From: Pseudoalteromonas sp. NBT06-2
GTDB lineage: Bacteria > Pseudomonadota > Gammaproteobacteria > Enterobacterales > Alteromonadaceae
Length of the DNA: 36,315 nucleotides
Reading direction: 5' to 3'
NCBI RefSeq assembly: GCF_002276045.1
Contig: NZ_NQMR01000091.1
Coordinates: 1-36,315 of the forward strand
Below the pieces are notes generated by a model that ran no database searches, had not been told where the DNA came from, and saw nothing but the letters and a program-made list of their open reading frames with translations. Position 1 is the stretch's first letter; the number at the start of each line of letters is the position of its first letter. Of this stretch, positions 7,706 through 17,489 are shown piece by piece. A program made the translations under genes and the position numbers.

Positions 7706-8455
7706 ATGAATATAAATCGAAAACCAATTTTTAGACGTGTTTTATTAAAACTCAGTGGTGAAGCTTTAATGGGCGATGAAGGTTTTGGTATTGATCCAAA
7801 AGTTCTCGACCGTATGGCGCAAGAGATTAAAGAATTAGTAGAATTAGGAATAGAAGTTGGCTTAGTTATTGGCGGTGGTAACTTCCTGCGTGGTGGTACA
7901 TTAGCTGAAACAGGGATGAACCGTGTTGTTGGCGATCATATGGGTATGCTAGCAACGGTTATGAATGGTCTTGCAATGCGTGATGCATTACACCGTGCAT
8001 TTGTAAATGCACGTTTAATGTCTGCGATTCCTTTAAATGGTGTATGTGAAGCTTATAACTGGTCAGAAGCAATTAGTTTATTAAAAACGGGTCGCGTTGT
8101 TATTTTTGCTGCTGGTACGGGTAACCCATTTTTTACCACAGACTCAGCAGCTTGTTTACGTGGTATTGAAATTGAAGCAGATACCGTAATTAAAGCAACT
8201 AAAGTAGACGGCGTTTATAATGATGATCCTGCAAAAAATCCTGATGCATCATTATTTAGCCATTTAAGCTATGATGAAATCATTGAAAAAGAATTAAAGG
8301 TGATGGATTTAGCTGCATTTACATTAGCGCGTGATCACAATATGCCAATCAGTGTTTTTAACATGAATAAACCTGGTGCGTTAAAAAGTGTGATCATGGG
8401 TGAGGGTGAAGGTACACTTATTTCATCTCAAAGTTCGGTTGACGCCACAGAATAA
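7706..8455 (+). CDS. pyrH: UMP kinase
   Basis: At 249 residues this is a bacterial UMP kinase of the amino-acid-kinase fold (241 in E. coli). It phosphorylates UMP to UDP in pyrimidine synthesis and is hexameric and allosterically controlled by GTP and UTP in relatives. Motifs include LLKLSGEALMG near the N terminus, GLVIGGGNFLRGG, the DHMGMLATVMN segment and the TKVDGVYNDDP loop. The ATG start has AGG upstream (CCAGGTAACTT). It lies between two terminators with frr, 51 bases before it. Confidence 0.97.
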   Translation: MNINRKPIFRRVLLKLSGEALMGDEGFGIDPKVLDRMAQEIKELVELGIEVGLVIGGGNFLRGGTLAETGMNRVVGDHMGMLATVMNGLAMRDALHRAFVNARLMSAIPLNGVCEAYNWSEAISLLKTGRVVIFAAGTGNPFFTTDSAACLRGIEIEADTVIKATKVDGVYNDDPAKNPDASLFSHLSYDEIIEKELKVMDLAAFTLARDHNMPISVFNMNKPGALKSVIMGEGEGTLISSQSSVDATE

Positions 8456-8506
8456 TTAAGTTCCAGGATAGATATTCTGGTTATTAAAAAATATAGGAAT
8501 AATACT

Positions 8507-9064
8507 GTGATTAATGAAATTAAAAACGATACTAAAACACGTATGCAAAAAAGCGTTGATGCGTTATCAAATCAATTAATTAAAATTCGCACAGGTCGTG
8601 CGCATCCAAGTCTTCTGGATAGTATTATGGTTCCATACTATGGCGCTAATACACCATTAAAGCAAGTTGCAAATATTGTGATTGAAGATGCGCGTACTTT
8701 AGCAATTACAGTTTTTGATAAAGAGTTAACTAAAGCGGTTGATAAAGCGATTATGATGTCTGATTTAGGTTTAAACCCTATGTCAGCAGGCACTGTTATA
8801 CGCGTACCATTACCACCGTTAACAGAAGAGCGTCGTAAAGATTTTATCAAACTTGTACGTGGCGAAGTTGAAGGTGGCCGTGTCGCTATCAGAAATATAC
8901 GTCGAGATGCTAATAGTGATTTCAAAGCGTTACAGAAAGATAAAGAAATATCTGAAGATGAACAACGTCAAGCTGAAGATGAAGTTCAAAAATTGACTAA
9001 CTTATATATAAAAGAAATGGATGAGCAATTAGCAGCCAAAGAAAAAGAATTAATGGAATTTTAA
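8507..9064 (+). CDS. frr: Ribosome recycling factor
   Basis: A 185-residue RRF, the exact length usual for the family. With EF-G it splits post-termination ribosomes. Conserved segments are IRTGRAHPSLLD, the domain II hinge and the C-terminal DEVQKLTNLYIKEMDE helix. The start is GTG at 8507, with AGGA nine bases upstream; the N-terminal residues MINEIKNDT align with family starts. It is probably co-transcribed with pyrH and is followed by a strong terminator. Confidence 0.97.
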   Translation: MINEIKNDTKTRMQKSVDALSNQLIKIRTGRAHPSLLDSIMVPYYGANTPLKQVANIVIEDARTLAITVFDKELTKAVDKAIMMSDLGLNPMSAGTVIRVPLPPLTEERRKDFIKLVRGEVEGGRVAIRNIRRDANSDFKALQKDKEISEDEQRQAEDEVQKLTNLYIKEMDEQLAAKEKELMEF

Positions 9065-9096
9065 TTCCAGTACATCTGTAAAATATTAGAGATTAA

Positions 9097-9130
9097 ACGC
9101 CGGCTAGGGTATACTAGTCGGCGTTTTTTT
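9097..9130 (+). terminator. Intrinsic terminator after frr
   Basis: ACGCCGGCTAG (9097-9107) pairs with CTAGTCGGCGT (9114-9124), one G-U pair, loop GGTATA, followed directly by seven Ts. It ends only 29 bases before uppS, so uppS needs its own promoter or readthrough. Confidence 0.9.
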
Positions 9131-9158
9131 ATGGAATATAAACAGTTAATGGTTCTTA

Positions 9159-9902
9159 ATGAGTGAAATAACACAACAATCTTTACCTAATCATATTGCT
9201 ATTATCATGGATGGGAATGGGCGATGGGCGCAAGCTCAGGATAAACCACGTGTTTTTGGCCATAAAAAAGGTGTCGATGCGGTTCGAAATGCTGTGGTTT
9301 TTTGTCAAAAATTAGAAATATCATCCCTCACATTGTTTGCATTTAGTAGTGAAAATTGGCAAAGGCCTGAACAAGAAGTTAGTACGCTAATGGAGCTGTT
9401 TATGTTTGTACTTACCAAGGAAGTAAAAAAACTTCATAAAAACAATGTAAAGCTAAGAATTATGGGGGAACTCTCCCGCTTTTCTGACAAACTTCAAAAG
9501 CGTGTGATTGAAGCTGAAACATTAACAAGAAATAATACTGGTCTTTGTCTTAACATCGCTGCTAACTATGGTGGTCGCTGGGATATAACACAAGCAACAC
9601 AAAAAGTTGCTACTTTAGTATCTGAAGGCAGAATTAAAAATGAAGATATTAATGAAGATCTTATTTCCCAACATATTATGATGGCAGATCAACCCGATTT
9701 AGATTTATTGATCAGAACGGGTGGTGATCTTCGAATTAGTAACTTTTTGTTATGGCAAGCTGCCTATGCAGAATTATATTTTACTGATATTTTATGGCCT
9801 GACTTTAATGATGAAGCATTTGCTGATTCAATTGCGTGTTACGTATCTCGAGAGCGACGTTTCGGTTGTACCGGCGGACAAATAAAACAATTACTCGCTT
9901 AA
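9159..9902 (+). CDS. uppS: Undecaprenyl diphosphate synthase
   Basis: A 247-residue cis-prenyltransferase (253 in E. coli). It extends farnesyl diphosphate with eight isopentenyl units to make the C55 carrier lipid for peptidoglycan and lipopolysaccharide. The diphosphate-binding motif IIMDGNGRWA carries the essential Asp at residue 18. ALFAFSSENWQRP and the C-terminal RTGGDLRISNFLLWQ/ELYFTDILWPDF blocks are intact. The ribosome-binding site is not obvious, and translation may be modest. It opens the envelope-lipid run uppS-cdsA-dxr. Confidence 0.97.
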   Translation: MSEITQQSLPNHIAIIMDGNGRWAQAQDKPRVFGHKKGVDAVRNAVVFCQKLEISSLTLFAFSSENWQRPEQEVSTLMELFMFVLTKEVKKLHKNNVKLRIMGELSRFSDKLQKRVIEAETLTRNNTGLCLNIAANYGGRWDITQATQKVATLVSEGRIKNEDINEDLISQHIMMADQPDLDLLIRTGGDLRISNFLLWQAAYAELYFTDILWPDFNDEAFADSIACYVSRERRFGCTGGQIKQLLA

Positions 9903-9950
9903 ATTCCCAAATGTTTTTTACGCAAAATTTTAATTTAAAAGGTAAACAGT

Positions 9951-10817
9951 TTGCTCAAACATAGAATAATGACTTCTCTTGTACTGGCTCCTGCAGCTTT
10001 AGGGCTAGTATTTTATACCCCATTAATGATTTTTAGCTATATGGCTGCTGTGATAGTGTTAGTTGGATCTTGGGAATGGTCCGGTTTTATGGGTCTTAAA
10101 AAAATAGCCCATAGATTAGTATATGTTATAGTGACAGCAGTGATTTTATCTGCTTTACATTTACATTGGCCAATAGAGTCTTTATGGCAAGGTAATAAAT
10201 TGCTATCGGATGCAAATTATTTATTTACTGTTTCTGTTGCCTGGTGGTTAGTTGCTACAACTTTAGTATGGCAGTACCCTTCGATGTCAAAATCCTGGAA
10301 TAAAGGCATACTCATGCGTGCCATAGCTGGTTTACTAACGCTTATTCCTTTATGGTTAGCGCTTAATGCACTTAGAAGTGCATCATATGAAGAGTCAACA
10401 TTACATGGTTCCATTCTGATTATGATCGTATTAGGCATTGTTTGGAGTGCCGATATTGGTGCATATTTTTCAGGTAAAAACTTTGGCAAACATAAGTTAA
10501 TGCCAAATGTAAGCCCTAATAAAACCATCGAAGGTTTAGCAGGCGGCATTATTGCAAGCACGCTATTCATTTTGATTTTTTGCTATTTTTCGGGAATAGA
10601 GCAAGATAAATGGTTTTTATATTCATGTGTCACTATTTTTATTGCCGTTTTTTCTGCTATAGGTGATTTATTAGAAAGTATGTTTAAACGTGAAGCTGGA
10701 TTAAAAGACAGTGGACGTTGTTTACCTGGACATGGTGGTATTTTAGATCGTATTGATAGCTTAACAGCAGCAGCTCCTATATTTGTCGCTTTTTATGCTT
10801 GGATATTAAGTTCATGA
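9951..10817 (+). CDS. cdsA: Phosphatidate cytidylyltransferase (CDP-diglyceride synthase)
   Basis: A 288-residue integral membrane enzyme (285 in E. coli) that makes CDP-diacylglycerol from phosphatidic acid and CTP, the branch point of phospholipid synthesis. Several transmembrane segments are followed by the C-terminal family signature: SMFKREAGLKDSGRCLPGHG, then GILDRIDS. The start is taken as TTG at 9951, because MLKHR matches the MLKYR-type family start and AAAGG lies just upstream; ATG at 9969 is the alternative. Its TGA overlaps the dxr ATG by four bases. Confidence 0.95.
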   Translation: MLKHRIMTSLVLAPAALGLVFYTPLMIFSYMAAVIVLVGSWEWSGFMGLKKIAHRLVYVIVTAVILSALHLHWPIESLWQGNKLLSDANYLFTVSVAWWLVATTLVWQYPSMSKSWNKGILMRAIAGLLTLIPLWLALNALRSASYEESTLHGSILIMIVLGIVWSADIGAYFSGKNFGKHKLMPNVSPNKTIEGLAGGIIASTLFILIFCYFSGIEQDKWFLYSCVTIFIAVFSAIGDLLESMFKREAGLKDSGRCLPGHGGILDRIDSLTAAAPIFVAFYAWILSS

Positions 10818-12040
10818 TTTTAAATACATTTGATGTGAATCACAATCAGCAACAGGTTTGTATTTTAGGATCTACAGGTTCTATTGGTGTTAGTACATTA
10901 GATGTTATCCGTCAAAATCCACAGTTTTCAGTATTTGCATTGACTGCAGGGAAAAACGATACGTTAATGCTGGCGCAGTGTATCGAGTTTAAACCTGACT
11001 TTGCAGTGATGCATGATGAGCAAAGTGCTGGGCGATTAAAAAGTGCTTTACATAGTCATAATAGTGAAACAAAAGTCTTTTCTAGCACATCAGCAATGTG
11101 CGACCTTGTTAAAGCGCATGAAGTCGATATTGTTATGTCGGCAATTGTAGGGGCCGCAGGATTATTACCAACATTAGCCGCAGTTGAAGCGGGTAAAAAA
11201 GTTTTATTAGCAAATAAAGAATCTTTGGTCATGTCCGGCCAATTATTTATCGATAAAGTTAAAAAGCATGGTGCTACTTTATTGCCAATCGACAGTGAAC
11301 ATAATGCAATATTTCAATGTTTGCCTAGGAAAATGCAAAAATCTGGACACAATGGCAATTTATTAGAGCAAGGCATAAGTAAAATTTTATTGACAGGCTC
11401 TGGTGGCCCTTTCTTAAAACGTGATGTTAATACTTTAAGCTCAGTTACAGTAGATGAAGCTGTAGCACATCCTAATTGGAGCATGGGCAGAAAAATATCT
11501 GTTGATTCTGCAACCATGATGAATAAAGGCTTGGAGTTTATTGAAGCTAAGTGGCTTTTTAACGCTAGTGTTGATGATATTGAAGTTGTGATACATCCTC
11601 AAAGCATTATACATTCCATGGTGCAGTATAGAGATGGTTCTGTATTGGCTCAAATGGGTAACCCTGATATGCGTACACCGATTGCACATGCGCTTGCATA
11701 TCCAAGTCGCATAGACTCAGGTGTAAAGCCTTTGGATTTCACCTCAGTGGCTGACTTTTCATTCACAGCACCTGATTTGTCTCGCTATCCAAACTTAAAA
11801 CTTGCAATGGATGCTTGTCGTTTAGGACAAGCTGCCACCACAGTAATTAATGCCGCAAATGAAGTTGCTGTAAGTGCCTTTTTATCAAATAAAGTTGGTT
11901 TTACAGATATATACAAAATTAACGCTCAAGTATTAAATAAAATGCCAAGTGCTCAGGCTATCACACTCGATGATATTTTAGATGTAGATAAAAATGCGCG
12001 GATTTATGCTTTTGAAATTATCAATAAGGAATTTGCTTAA
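10814..12040 (+). CDS. dxr: 1-deoxy-D-xylulose 5-phosphate reductoisomerase
   Basis: A 408-residue DXR/IspC (398 in E. coli). It converts DXP to methylerythritol 4-phosphate with NADPH, the committed step of the MEP isoprenoid pathway that feeds UppS. The NADPH-binding CILGSTGSIGVSTLDV is near the N terminus, followed by NKESLVMSG, LPIDSEHNAIFQ (metal ligands D and E) and VDSATMMNKGLE. The ATG at 10814 forms an ATGA overlap with the cdsA stop and is preferred to TTG at 10799. It sits between cdsA and rseP, not before uppS as in E. coli. Its stop overlaps the rseP start by one base. Confidence 0.96.
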   Translation: MILNTFDVNHNQQQVCILGSTGSIGVSTLDVIRQNPQFSVFALTAGKNDTLMLAQCIEFKPDFAVMHDEQSAGRLKSALHSHNSETKVFSSTSAMCDLVKAHEVDIVMSAIVGAAGLLPTLAAVEAGKKVLLANKESLVMSGQLFIDKVKKHGATLLPIDSEHNAIFQCLPRKMQKSGHNGNLLEQGISKILLTGSGGPFLKRDVNTLSSVTVDEAVAHPNWSMGRKISVDSATMMNKGLEFIEAKWLFNASVDDIEVVIHPQSIIHSMVQYRDGSVLAQMGNPDMRTPIAHALAYPSRIDSGVKPLDFTSVADFSFTAPDLSRYPNLKLAMDACRLGQAATTVINAANEVAVSAFLSNKVGFTDIYKINAQVLNKMPSAQAITLDDILDVDKNARIYAFEIINKEFA

Positions 12041-13392
12041 TGCTTGATTTTATTTGGAACTTAGCTTCGTTTATATTTGCGTTAGGTATCCTAGTCACAG
12101 TTCATGAGTATGGTCATTTTTGGGTTGCAAGAAAAGCCGGAGTAAAAGTGCTTCGATTCTCTATTGGTTTTGGAAAACCTTTGGTTTCTTGGCATGACAA
12201 GCTTGGTACTGAGTATGTCATTGCAGCTATTCCGCTAGGCGGCTACGTAAAAATGCTTGATGAGCGTGTTGAAGAAGTCACCGATGACGAAAAGCACCTT
12301 TCATTTAATAGTAAATCTGTACAAGCTCGAATTGCGATTGTCGCGGCTGGACCATTTGCCAACTTTGCATTTGCAATAGTGCTTTTATGGACTATGTACA
12401 TGTTAGGTGTTCAGTCTGTTAAACCCGTTATAGGTAGTATTGAAACAAGTAGTAGAGCTCAAATTGCAGGTATTAAGCCAGAGCAAACACTCATTTCAAT
12501 TGGTAATGAAACAGTGTTCGATTGGAGAGAAACCACTTTTGCATTAATGCAAAATATGGGAGAGTCGAAGGTTAAAGTTGTTGTTAAAGACCCTCTTGAA
12601 GGTCAAATTGTTAAAAACTTAAACCTTGAAGGTTGGACGTTAGGTGATGATGTGAAGTCACCTTTACACTCTGTCGGTATTACACCTTTTAGACCTTTAA
12701 TCACCACGAAATTCGCGCATATTGCAGAAAATTCTGCTGCTCAAAAGTATGGTTTGCAGGTAGGCGATAAAGTTTATTTAATTGACGGTGAAAAAATATC
12801 GAGTTGGACTCAGCTAGTCAGTATTATACAAGCTTCGGCAAATAAATCATTATTAATGACAATTAGTCGTGGTGATGAAAAATTGAACATAAATGTTGTA
12901 CCTGATAATAAACCAACTAAAGATGGGTTTAGCCAAGGATATCTAGGTGTGGTACCTTTAGCTTCTAAATGGCCAGAAGGTTATATAATAACAAGACAAT
13001 ATGGACCTATCGATGGATTCATTCAGGGTGTCGATAAAACTTGGCAGATGATATCCTTAAGTTTTGAAATGATTGGGAATTTGTTAACAGGACAAATTTC
13101 AGTAAAAAATTTAAGTGGCCCAATAGGCATAGCACAGGGTGCTGGAGCGAGTGTTAGTTATGGTTTAGTTGCTTTTTTAAGCTTCTTAGCATTAATTAGT
13201 GTTAATTTGGGTGTTTTTAACTTATTGCCCTTGCCAATTCTTGATGGCGGGCATTTAATGTATTACATAATTGAACTTATCAGAAAAAAACCGGTCTCTG
13301 AAAAGACACAAGAATTTGGTTTTAGAATTGGTGCATTAGTTTTATTATTGTTGACTGGCTTTGCGCTATTCAATGATTTTATGCGGTTGTAA
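12040..13392 (+). CDS. rseP: RIP metalloprotease RseP (site-2 protease)
   Basis: A 450-residue inner-membrane zinc protease of the S2P family, the same size as E. coli RseP. The active site HEYGH is at residues 22-26 in the first transmembrane segment. Two PDZ domains lie in the periplasmic stretch (about 120-310). The third zinc ligand is in NLLPLPILDGGHL near residue 400. Homologues cleave the anti-sigma factor RseA in the sigma-E response and clear signal-peptide remnants. It starts at TAATG, overlapping the dxr stop, and precedes bamA, whose assembly pathway sigma-E monitors. Confidence 0.96.
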   Translation: MLDFIWNLASFIFALGILVTVHEYGHFWVARKAGVKVLRFSIGFGKPLVSWHDKLGTEYVIAAIPLGGYVKMLDERVEEVTDDEKHLSFNSKSVQARIAIVAAGPFANFAFAIVLLWTMYMLGVQSVKPVIGSIETSSRAQIAGIKPEQTLISIGNETVFDWRETTFALMQNMGESKVKVVVKDPLEGQIVKNLNLEGWTLGDDVKSPLHSVGITPFRPLITTKFAHIAENSAAQKYGLQVGDKVYLIDGEKISSWTQLVSIIQASANKSLLMTISRGDEKLNINVVPDNKPTKDGFSQGYLGVVPLASKWPEGYIITRQYGPIDGFIQGVDKTWQMISLSFEMIGNLLTGQISVKNLSGPIGIAQGAGASVSYGLVAFLSFLALISVNLGVFNLLPLPILDGGHLMYYIIELIRKKPVSEKTQEFGFRIGALVLLLLTGFALFNDFMRL

Positions 13393-13410
13393 AGGGTAAA
13401 AGATAATAAA

Positions 13411-15879
13411 ATGGCTATAAAAAAATATTTGGCTGCAACAAGTTTAATTGGAGCAAGTTTTGCTTCATTAGGCCAAACTGCTTTTATCGTAGAAGATTTA
13501 AAAGTTGAAGGGTTGCAAAGAGTTGCTCTTGGTGCTGCGTTAACACATATCCCTATCAATGTGGGTGATAATCTAGATGACTATACAATATCAAAAACGA
13601 TAAAGTCATTATACGGTTCGGGTCACTTTGATAATATTAAAGCTTATAGAGATGGCCAAACACTTATTTTTAAAGTGAAAGAGCGACCTACAATTAGCTT
13701 TATCGAATTTGATGGCAATAAAGATATCAAAGATGAGCAACTTAACGAATCTCTTGAAGGTCAAGATATTCGTCAAGGTGAGCCGCTAGATAAGACGGTA
13801 ATCGATAATATTGAAAAAGGACTTGTCGAGTTCTTCCATAGTATTGGTAAATACAATGCGACAGTCGATATCAGTATTACCAATTTACCGAGAAATCGCG
13901 TTAAGTTAAAATTAAAATTTGATGAAGGTGATGCTGCATCCGTTCGTCAAATTAACTTAGTAGGTAACAACCTTTTCTCTGATGAAGAATTATTACAGCA
14001 AGTAGAATCGCAACAAGATTTATCTTGGTGGGAGTTTATGGGCAGTGATAGATATCAAAAGCAAACAATACAAGGTGATTTAGAAAAAGTTCGTAGTTAC
14101 TACTTAGACCGTGGTTATTTACAATTTAATATAGACTCTACTCAAGTATCTGTTAGCCCAGATAAAGAATCTGTTTACGTATCCGTTAATTTAACGGAAG
14201 GTGATAAATTTACCGTGAGCGGTTTTGATTTTATTGGTGATTTACTGGATCGTGAAAAATTGATCCGTTCAATTATCCCACTTCGAGCAGGTAAACTTTA
14301 TAACGGTTCAGTTGTAACGTCATCAGAAGAATTTATCAAAAGTTATTTAGCGCGTTTTGGTTATGCAAATGCTGAAGTAAGAACAATTCCTGAAGTAGAT
14401 GAAGAAAATAATGAAGTTAAACTGACATTATCTGTTAATCCGGGGAAACGAGTTTACGTTCGTCGAATTAACGTTGCTGGTAATGCCAATACAGCCGATG
14501 AAGTAGTTCGTAGAGAAATGACGCAACTTGAAGGAGGTTGGCTATCTAACCAGTCTTTAGAGCGTTCAAAAATTCAAATACAACGCTTAATGTACATGGA
14601 GAGTGTTGAATTTGATGTAATACCTGTCCCTGGGAAAGATGATCAAGTTGATGTGGATTTCTCTGTAAAAGAACAATCAGCTGGTAGCTTTAATGCGGGT
14701 CTAGCTTATGGTTCATACTACGGACTGCAATTTAATATTGGAATTAGTGAATCTAACTTCTTAGGTTCAGGTAACCAGGTTGCGTTTAACATCAATACTT
14801 CAACAGGTTCAGAAGCTGTTAGCTTATCTCATACTGACCCTTACTTTACGCCAGACGGTGTAAGTTTAGGTAACCGTATTTTCTACCGTAATTATGATGC
14901 AAGTAAGTTTAGCCTTGTAGAATATAAGAGTACTTCATACGGTATTGGTAGTAACTTGGGCTTTCCAATTAATGCGATTAACCGTATTAACTTTGGTGTG
15001 ACCTTAAGTAAAGAAGAGCTTTCACAGCTGTCTGAATACGAACAAACACGTATTATGCGTGAAACATTCTTAGATCCAGAAGATCCTGATGCCGGTTTTG
15101 ACTTTACAAAGCTTGAATTAAGTCTTGGTTGGTCAAGAATGACCTTGAACCGTGGTTTATTCCCAACAGCGGGTTCTAAGCAAACATTAACGCTTAAAGG
15201 TACAACTCCGGGCTCTGATTTAACTTACTTTAAAATTAATTATGATTCTAAGTTTTACTGGCCAATCAGTAATGATCATAAGTGGTCATTTATGACTCGA
15301 GCGGCGTTTGGTTACGGTAATGGTTATGGTACCACTAATGGTTATGACCAAATTTTACCAGTTCAAGACTTCTTTAGAATTACAGAGTCAGAATTACGTG
15401 GTTTTGATAGAAATACTATCTTGCCAAGAGCGGTTGTTCGTGGACCTAGCCCATTACCTGGCACTCCATCTCCAGATGGCAATACAAGTAATATTGGTGG
15501 CGATCCAGAGTTTGACCAAATTAGCATGGCAGGTCGTATTGGTGGTAATGCCAAAGCACTTGCAGGTTTAGAGTTAATTGTACCAACACCATTTTTAGAT
15601 GACGATAATACCAGCTCAGTAAGAACAAGTTTCTTTGTTGATGCTGCAAATGTTTGGGATACTGAATTTGACGTAAATCGTTTCTCTAATTTATCACCAG
15701 ATGAAAAGGCTAAACTTGATGATTACTCAGATCCTTCAAGGTTCCGTGTAGCAACTGGTATGTCTGTTCTATGGATATCTCCTATGGGGCCAATGGTTAT
15801 TAGTTTCGCTTATCCACTTAAAAAAGAAGAAGACGACAAAACTAAATCTATTAGCTTTAACATAAGTAATACTTTTTAA
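13411..15879 (+). CDS. bamA: Outer membrane protein assembly factor BamA
   Basis: An 822-residue Omp85 protein (810 in E. coli), the core of the BAM complex that inserts beta-barrels into the outer membrane. Residues 1-24 form a signal peptide ending GQTA. Five POTRA domains follow to about residue 425, for example FIVEDLKVEGLQRV and RVYVRRINVAGNANT. The barrel fills the rest. ELRGFDRN corresponds to the conserved VRGF lid-lock motif, and the protein ends in Phe as expected for a BAM substrate. It is 18 bases after rseP and is followed by the chaperone gene skp. Confidence 0.97.
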   Translation: MAIKKYLAATSLIGASFASLGQTAFIVEDLKVEGLQRVALGAALTHIPINVGDNLDDYTISKTIKSLYGSGHFDNIKAYRDGQTLIFKVKERPTISFIEFDGNKDIKDEQLNESLEGQDIRQGEPLDKTVIDNIEKGLVEFFHSIGKYNATVDISITNLPRNRVKLKLKFDEGDAASVRQINLVGNNLFSDEELLQQVESQQDLSWWEFMGSDRYQKQTIQGDLEKVRSYYLDRGYLQFNIDSTQVSVSPDKESVYVSVNLTEGDKFTVSGFDFIGDLLDREKLIRSIIPLRAGKLYNGSVVTSSEEFIKSYLARFGYANAEVRTIPEVDEENNEVKLTLSVNPGKRVYVRRINVAGNANTADEVVRREMTQLEGGWLSNQSLERSKIQIQRLMYMESVEFDVIPVPGKDDQVDVDFSVKEQSAGSFNAGLAYGSYYGLQFNIGISESNFLGSGNQVAFNINTSTGSEAVSLSHTDPYFTPDGVSLGNRIFYRNYDASKFSLVEYKSTSYGIGSNLGFPINAINRINFGVTLSKEELSQLSEYEQTRIMRETFLDPEDPDAGFDFTKLELSLGWSRMTLNRGLFPTAGSKQTLTLKGTTPGSDLTYFKINYDSKFYWPISNDHKWSFMTRAAFGYGNGYGTTNGYDQILPVQDFFRITESELRGFDRNTILPRAVVRGPSPLPGTPSPDGNTSNIGGDPEFDQISMAGRIGGNAKALAGLELIVPTPFLDDDNTSSVRTSFFVDAANVWDTEFDVNRFSNLSPDEKAKLDDYSDPSRFRVATGMSVLWISPMGPMVISFAYPLKKEEDDKTKSISFNISNTF

Positions 15880-15902
15880 CAGAATTTTTAAAGGAATTTA
15901 TT

Positions 15903-16415
15903 GTGAACAAAATTATTAAATCAAGCATATTTTCAACTATGATGTTAAGCGCTTCATCAACTGTTATGGCACATAACGTAGCAGTAATTGATATGCAACA
16001 AATTTTCAGTCAACTACCGCAAATGAGCACTATTGAGAAAACGTTACAAAATGAATTTGCCGAGCGTCGTCAAGAAATTGAAAAATTACAAGGTGACATT
16101 CGTTTTGAAGCTGAAAAATTCAAACGTGAAAGTGCAACTATGAGCAAAACTCAAAAAGATGCTTTAACTGAAAAGTTACAAAATATGCAAAAAGATTTTG
16201 CTGCTAAAGCTCGTCCTTTAGAGCAAGAAATAAAATTACGTCAAAATCAAGAGTTAGCTAAAGTTCAAGCGCTTGTTTTACAAGCGGTAGAGTCTGAAGC
16301 TAAAGCGAGTAAAATTGATGAAGTTAAAAATAAAGCTGCTTTAGTTTATTTTGATGCTAAAAAAATCAAAGACATTTCTTCTAAAATTATTGAAAGAGTA
16401 AGCAAACTTAAATAA
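15903..16415 (+). CDS. skp: Periplasmic chaperone Skp/OmpH
   Basis: A 170-residue Skp-family chaperone (161 in E. coli) that holds unfolded outer-membrane proteins in the periplasm on the way to BamA. Residues 1-23 are a signal peptide with a likely cut after VMA. The mature part opens with AVIDMQQIFSQLPQ and then forms a long, charged coiled-coil (about 45-125) typical of the trimer's tentacles. The start is GTG at 15903 with AAGGA upstream. It is 23 bases after bamA, and its stop overlaps the lpxD start by one base. Confidence 0.93.
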   Translation: MNKIIKSSIFSTMMLSASSTVMAHNVAVIDMQQIFSQLPQMSTIEKTLQNEFAERRQEIEKLQGDIRFEAEKFKRESATMSKTQKDALTEKLQNMQKDFAAKARPLEQEIKLRQNQELAKVQALVLQAVESEAKASKIDEVKNKAALVYFDAKKIKDISSKIIERVSKLK

Positions 16416-17476
16416 TGCAACATTTTACACTAGCCTACTTGGCTGAATATTTAGGCGCAGAACTCGTTTGTGGCCATGATGATAAAGACACTAAAGCTGT
16501 GGGTGAGTTAGTAATAACACGCATCGCAACTTTAGAGTCTGCTCAAGATGGACAAATTAGTTTTTTAGCGAATAAAAAATACCGAAAACAACTTGATGTA
16601 ACTCAAGCAACTGCTGTTATTTTAACTGATGCTGATACTCAGTACTTTGAAGGTAATAAGCTTGTTTTAGCTAATCCATATTTAGCTTATGCAAAACTTG
16701 CGCAGCTAATGGATACCACACCAAAATCTGCTAATGGTGTGCATGCTTCTGCTGTGATCCATGCTGATGCTGTTGTTAGCCCTAGTGCCTCTATTGCTGC
16801 TAATGCGGTTATTGAAGCGGGTGCTATAATTGGCGATGATTGTCAAATTGGACCTGGTTGTTTTATTGGTGAAAAAGCTAAAATTGGCACTAATTGTAAA
16901 ATTTGGGCTAATGCAACTATTTATCATGAAGTAGAGCTTGGTGATAACTGTATTATTCATTCAAATACGGTTTTAGGTTCTGATGGCTTTGGTTTTGCGA
17001 ATGAGCAAGGCCAATGGGTTAAAATCCCACAGTTAGGTTCTGTTATTATTGGTTCAAGTGTTGAAATTGGTTCCAGTACTACGGTTGATCGTGGTGCGTT
17101 AGGTAATACTGAAATACATTCTAATGTGATTATCGATAATCAATGTCAAATTGCACATAATGTTGTGATTGGGCAAGGTACTGCTATGGCAGCATGTTCG
17201 GTAATTGCAGGTAGCACTAAGGTCGGCCAGTATTGTCAAATTGCAGGTTTATGTGGCATCAATGGCCATATTGAAATTTGTGATAGTGTGATACTAACAG
17301 GCATGGCTATGGTAACTTCGTCAATCACTGAGCCTGGTGTTTATTCTTCAGGCATACCACATGGTAAAAATAGAGATTGGCGTAAACAAATGGCGCATTT
17401 ACGCCATATTGGTGATATGAATAAAAAAATTAAAGAGCTTGAAAAAATTACAGCTACTTTAGTTAAAGTTGAATAA
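16415..17476 (+). CDS. lpxD: UDP-3-O-(3-hydroxyacyl)glucosamine N-acyltransferase
   Basis: A 353-residue LpxD (341 in E. coli), which adds the second, N-linked hydroxyacyl chain in lipid A synthesis using acyl-ACP. An N-terminal uridine-binding domain (ISFLANKKYRKQL) precedes the left-handed beta-helix of hexapeptide repeats from about residue 105. The segment NCQIAHNVVIG carries the catalytic His region, and the C-terminal helix closes the protein. The ATG overlaps the skp stop. It begins the lipid A run lpxD-fabZ-lpxA-lpxB. Confidence 0.96.
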   Translation: MQHFTLAYLAEYLGAELVCGHDDKDTKAVGELVITRIATLESAQDGQISFLANKKYRKQLDVTQATAVILTDADTQYFEGNKLVLANPYLAYAKLAQLMDTTPKSANGVHASAVIHADAVVSPSASIAANAVIEAGAIIGDDCQIGPGCFIGEKAKIGTNCKIWANATIYHEVELGDNCIIHSNTVLGSDGFGFANEQGQWVKIPQLGSVIIGSSVEIGSSTTVDRGALGNTEIHSNVIIDNQCQIAHNVVIGQGTAMAACSVIAGSTKVGQYCQIAGLCGINGHIEICDSVILTGMAMVTSSITEPGVYSSGIPHGKNRDWRKQMAHLRHIGDMNKKIKELEKITATLVKVE

Positions 17477-17489
17477 AAGGAATCGTATT

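Noticed and set aside
10799..10813. TTG at 10799 as the dxr start
   Set aside because: ATG at 10814 has the typical ATGA overlap with cdsA and already gives a slightly longer protein than the family norm.
15308..15571. Open frame in another phase within bamA
   Set aside because: It is low-complexity, overlaps the conserved barrel region of bamA and has no independent support.
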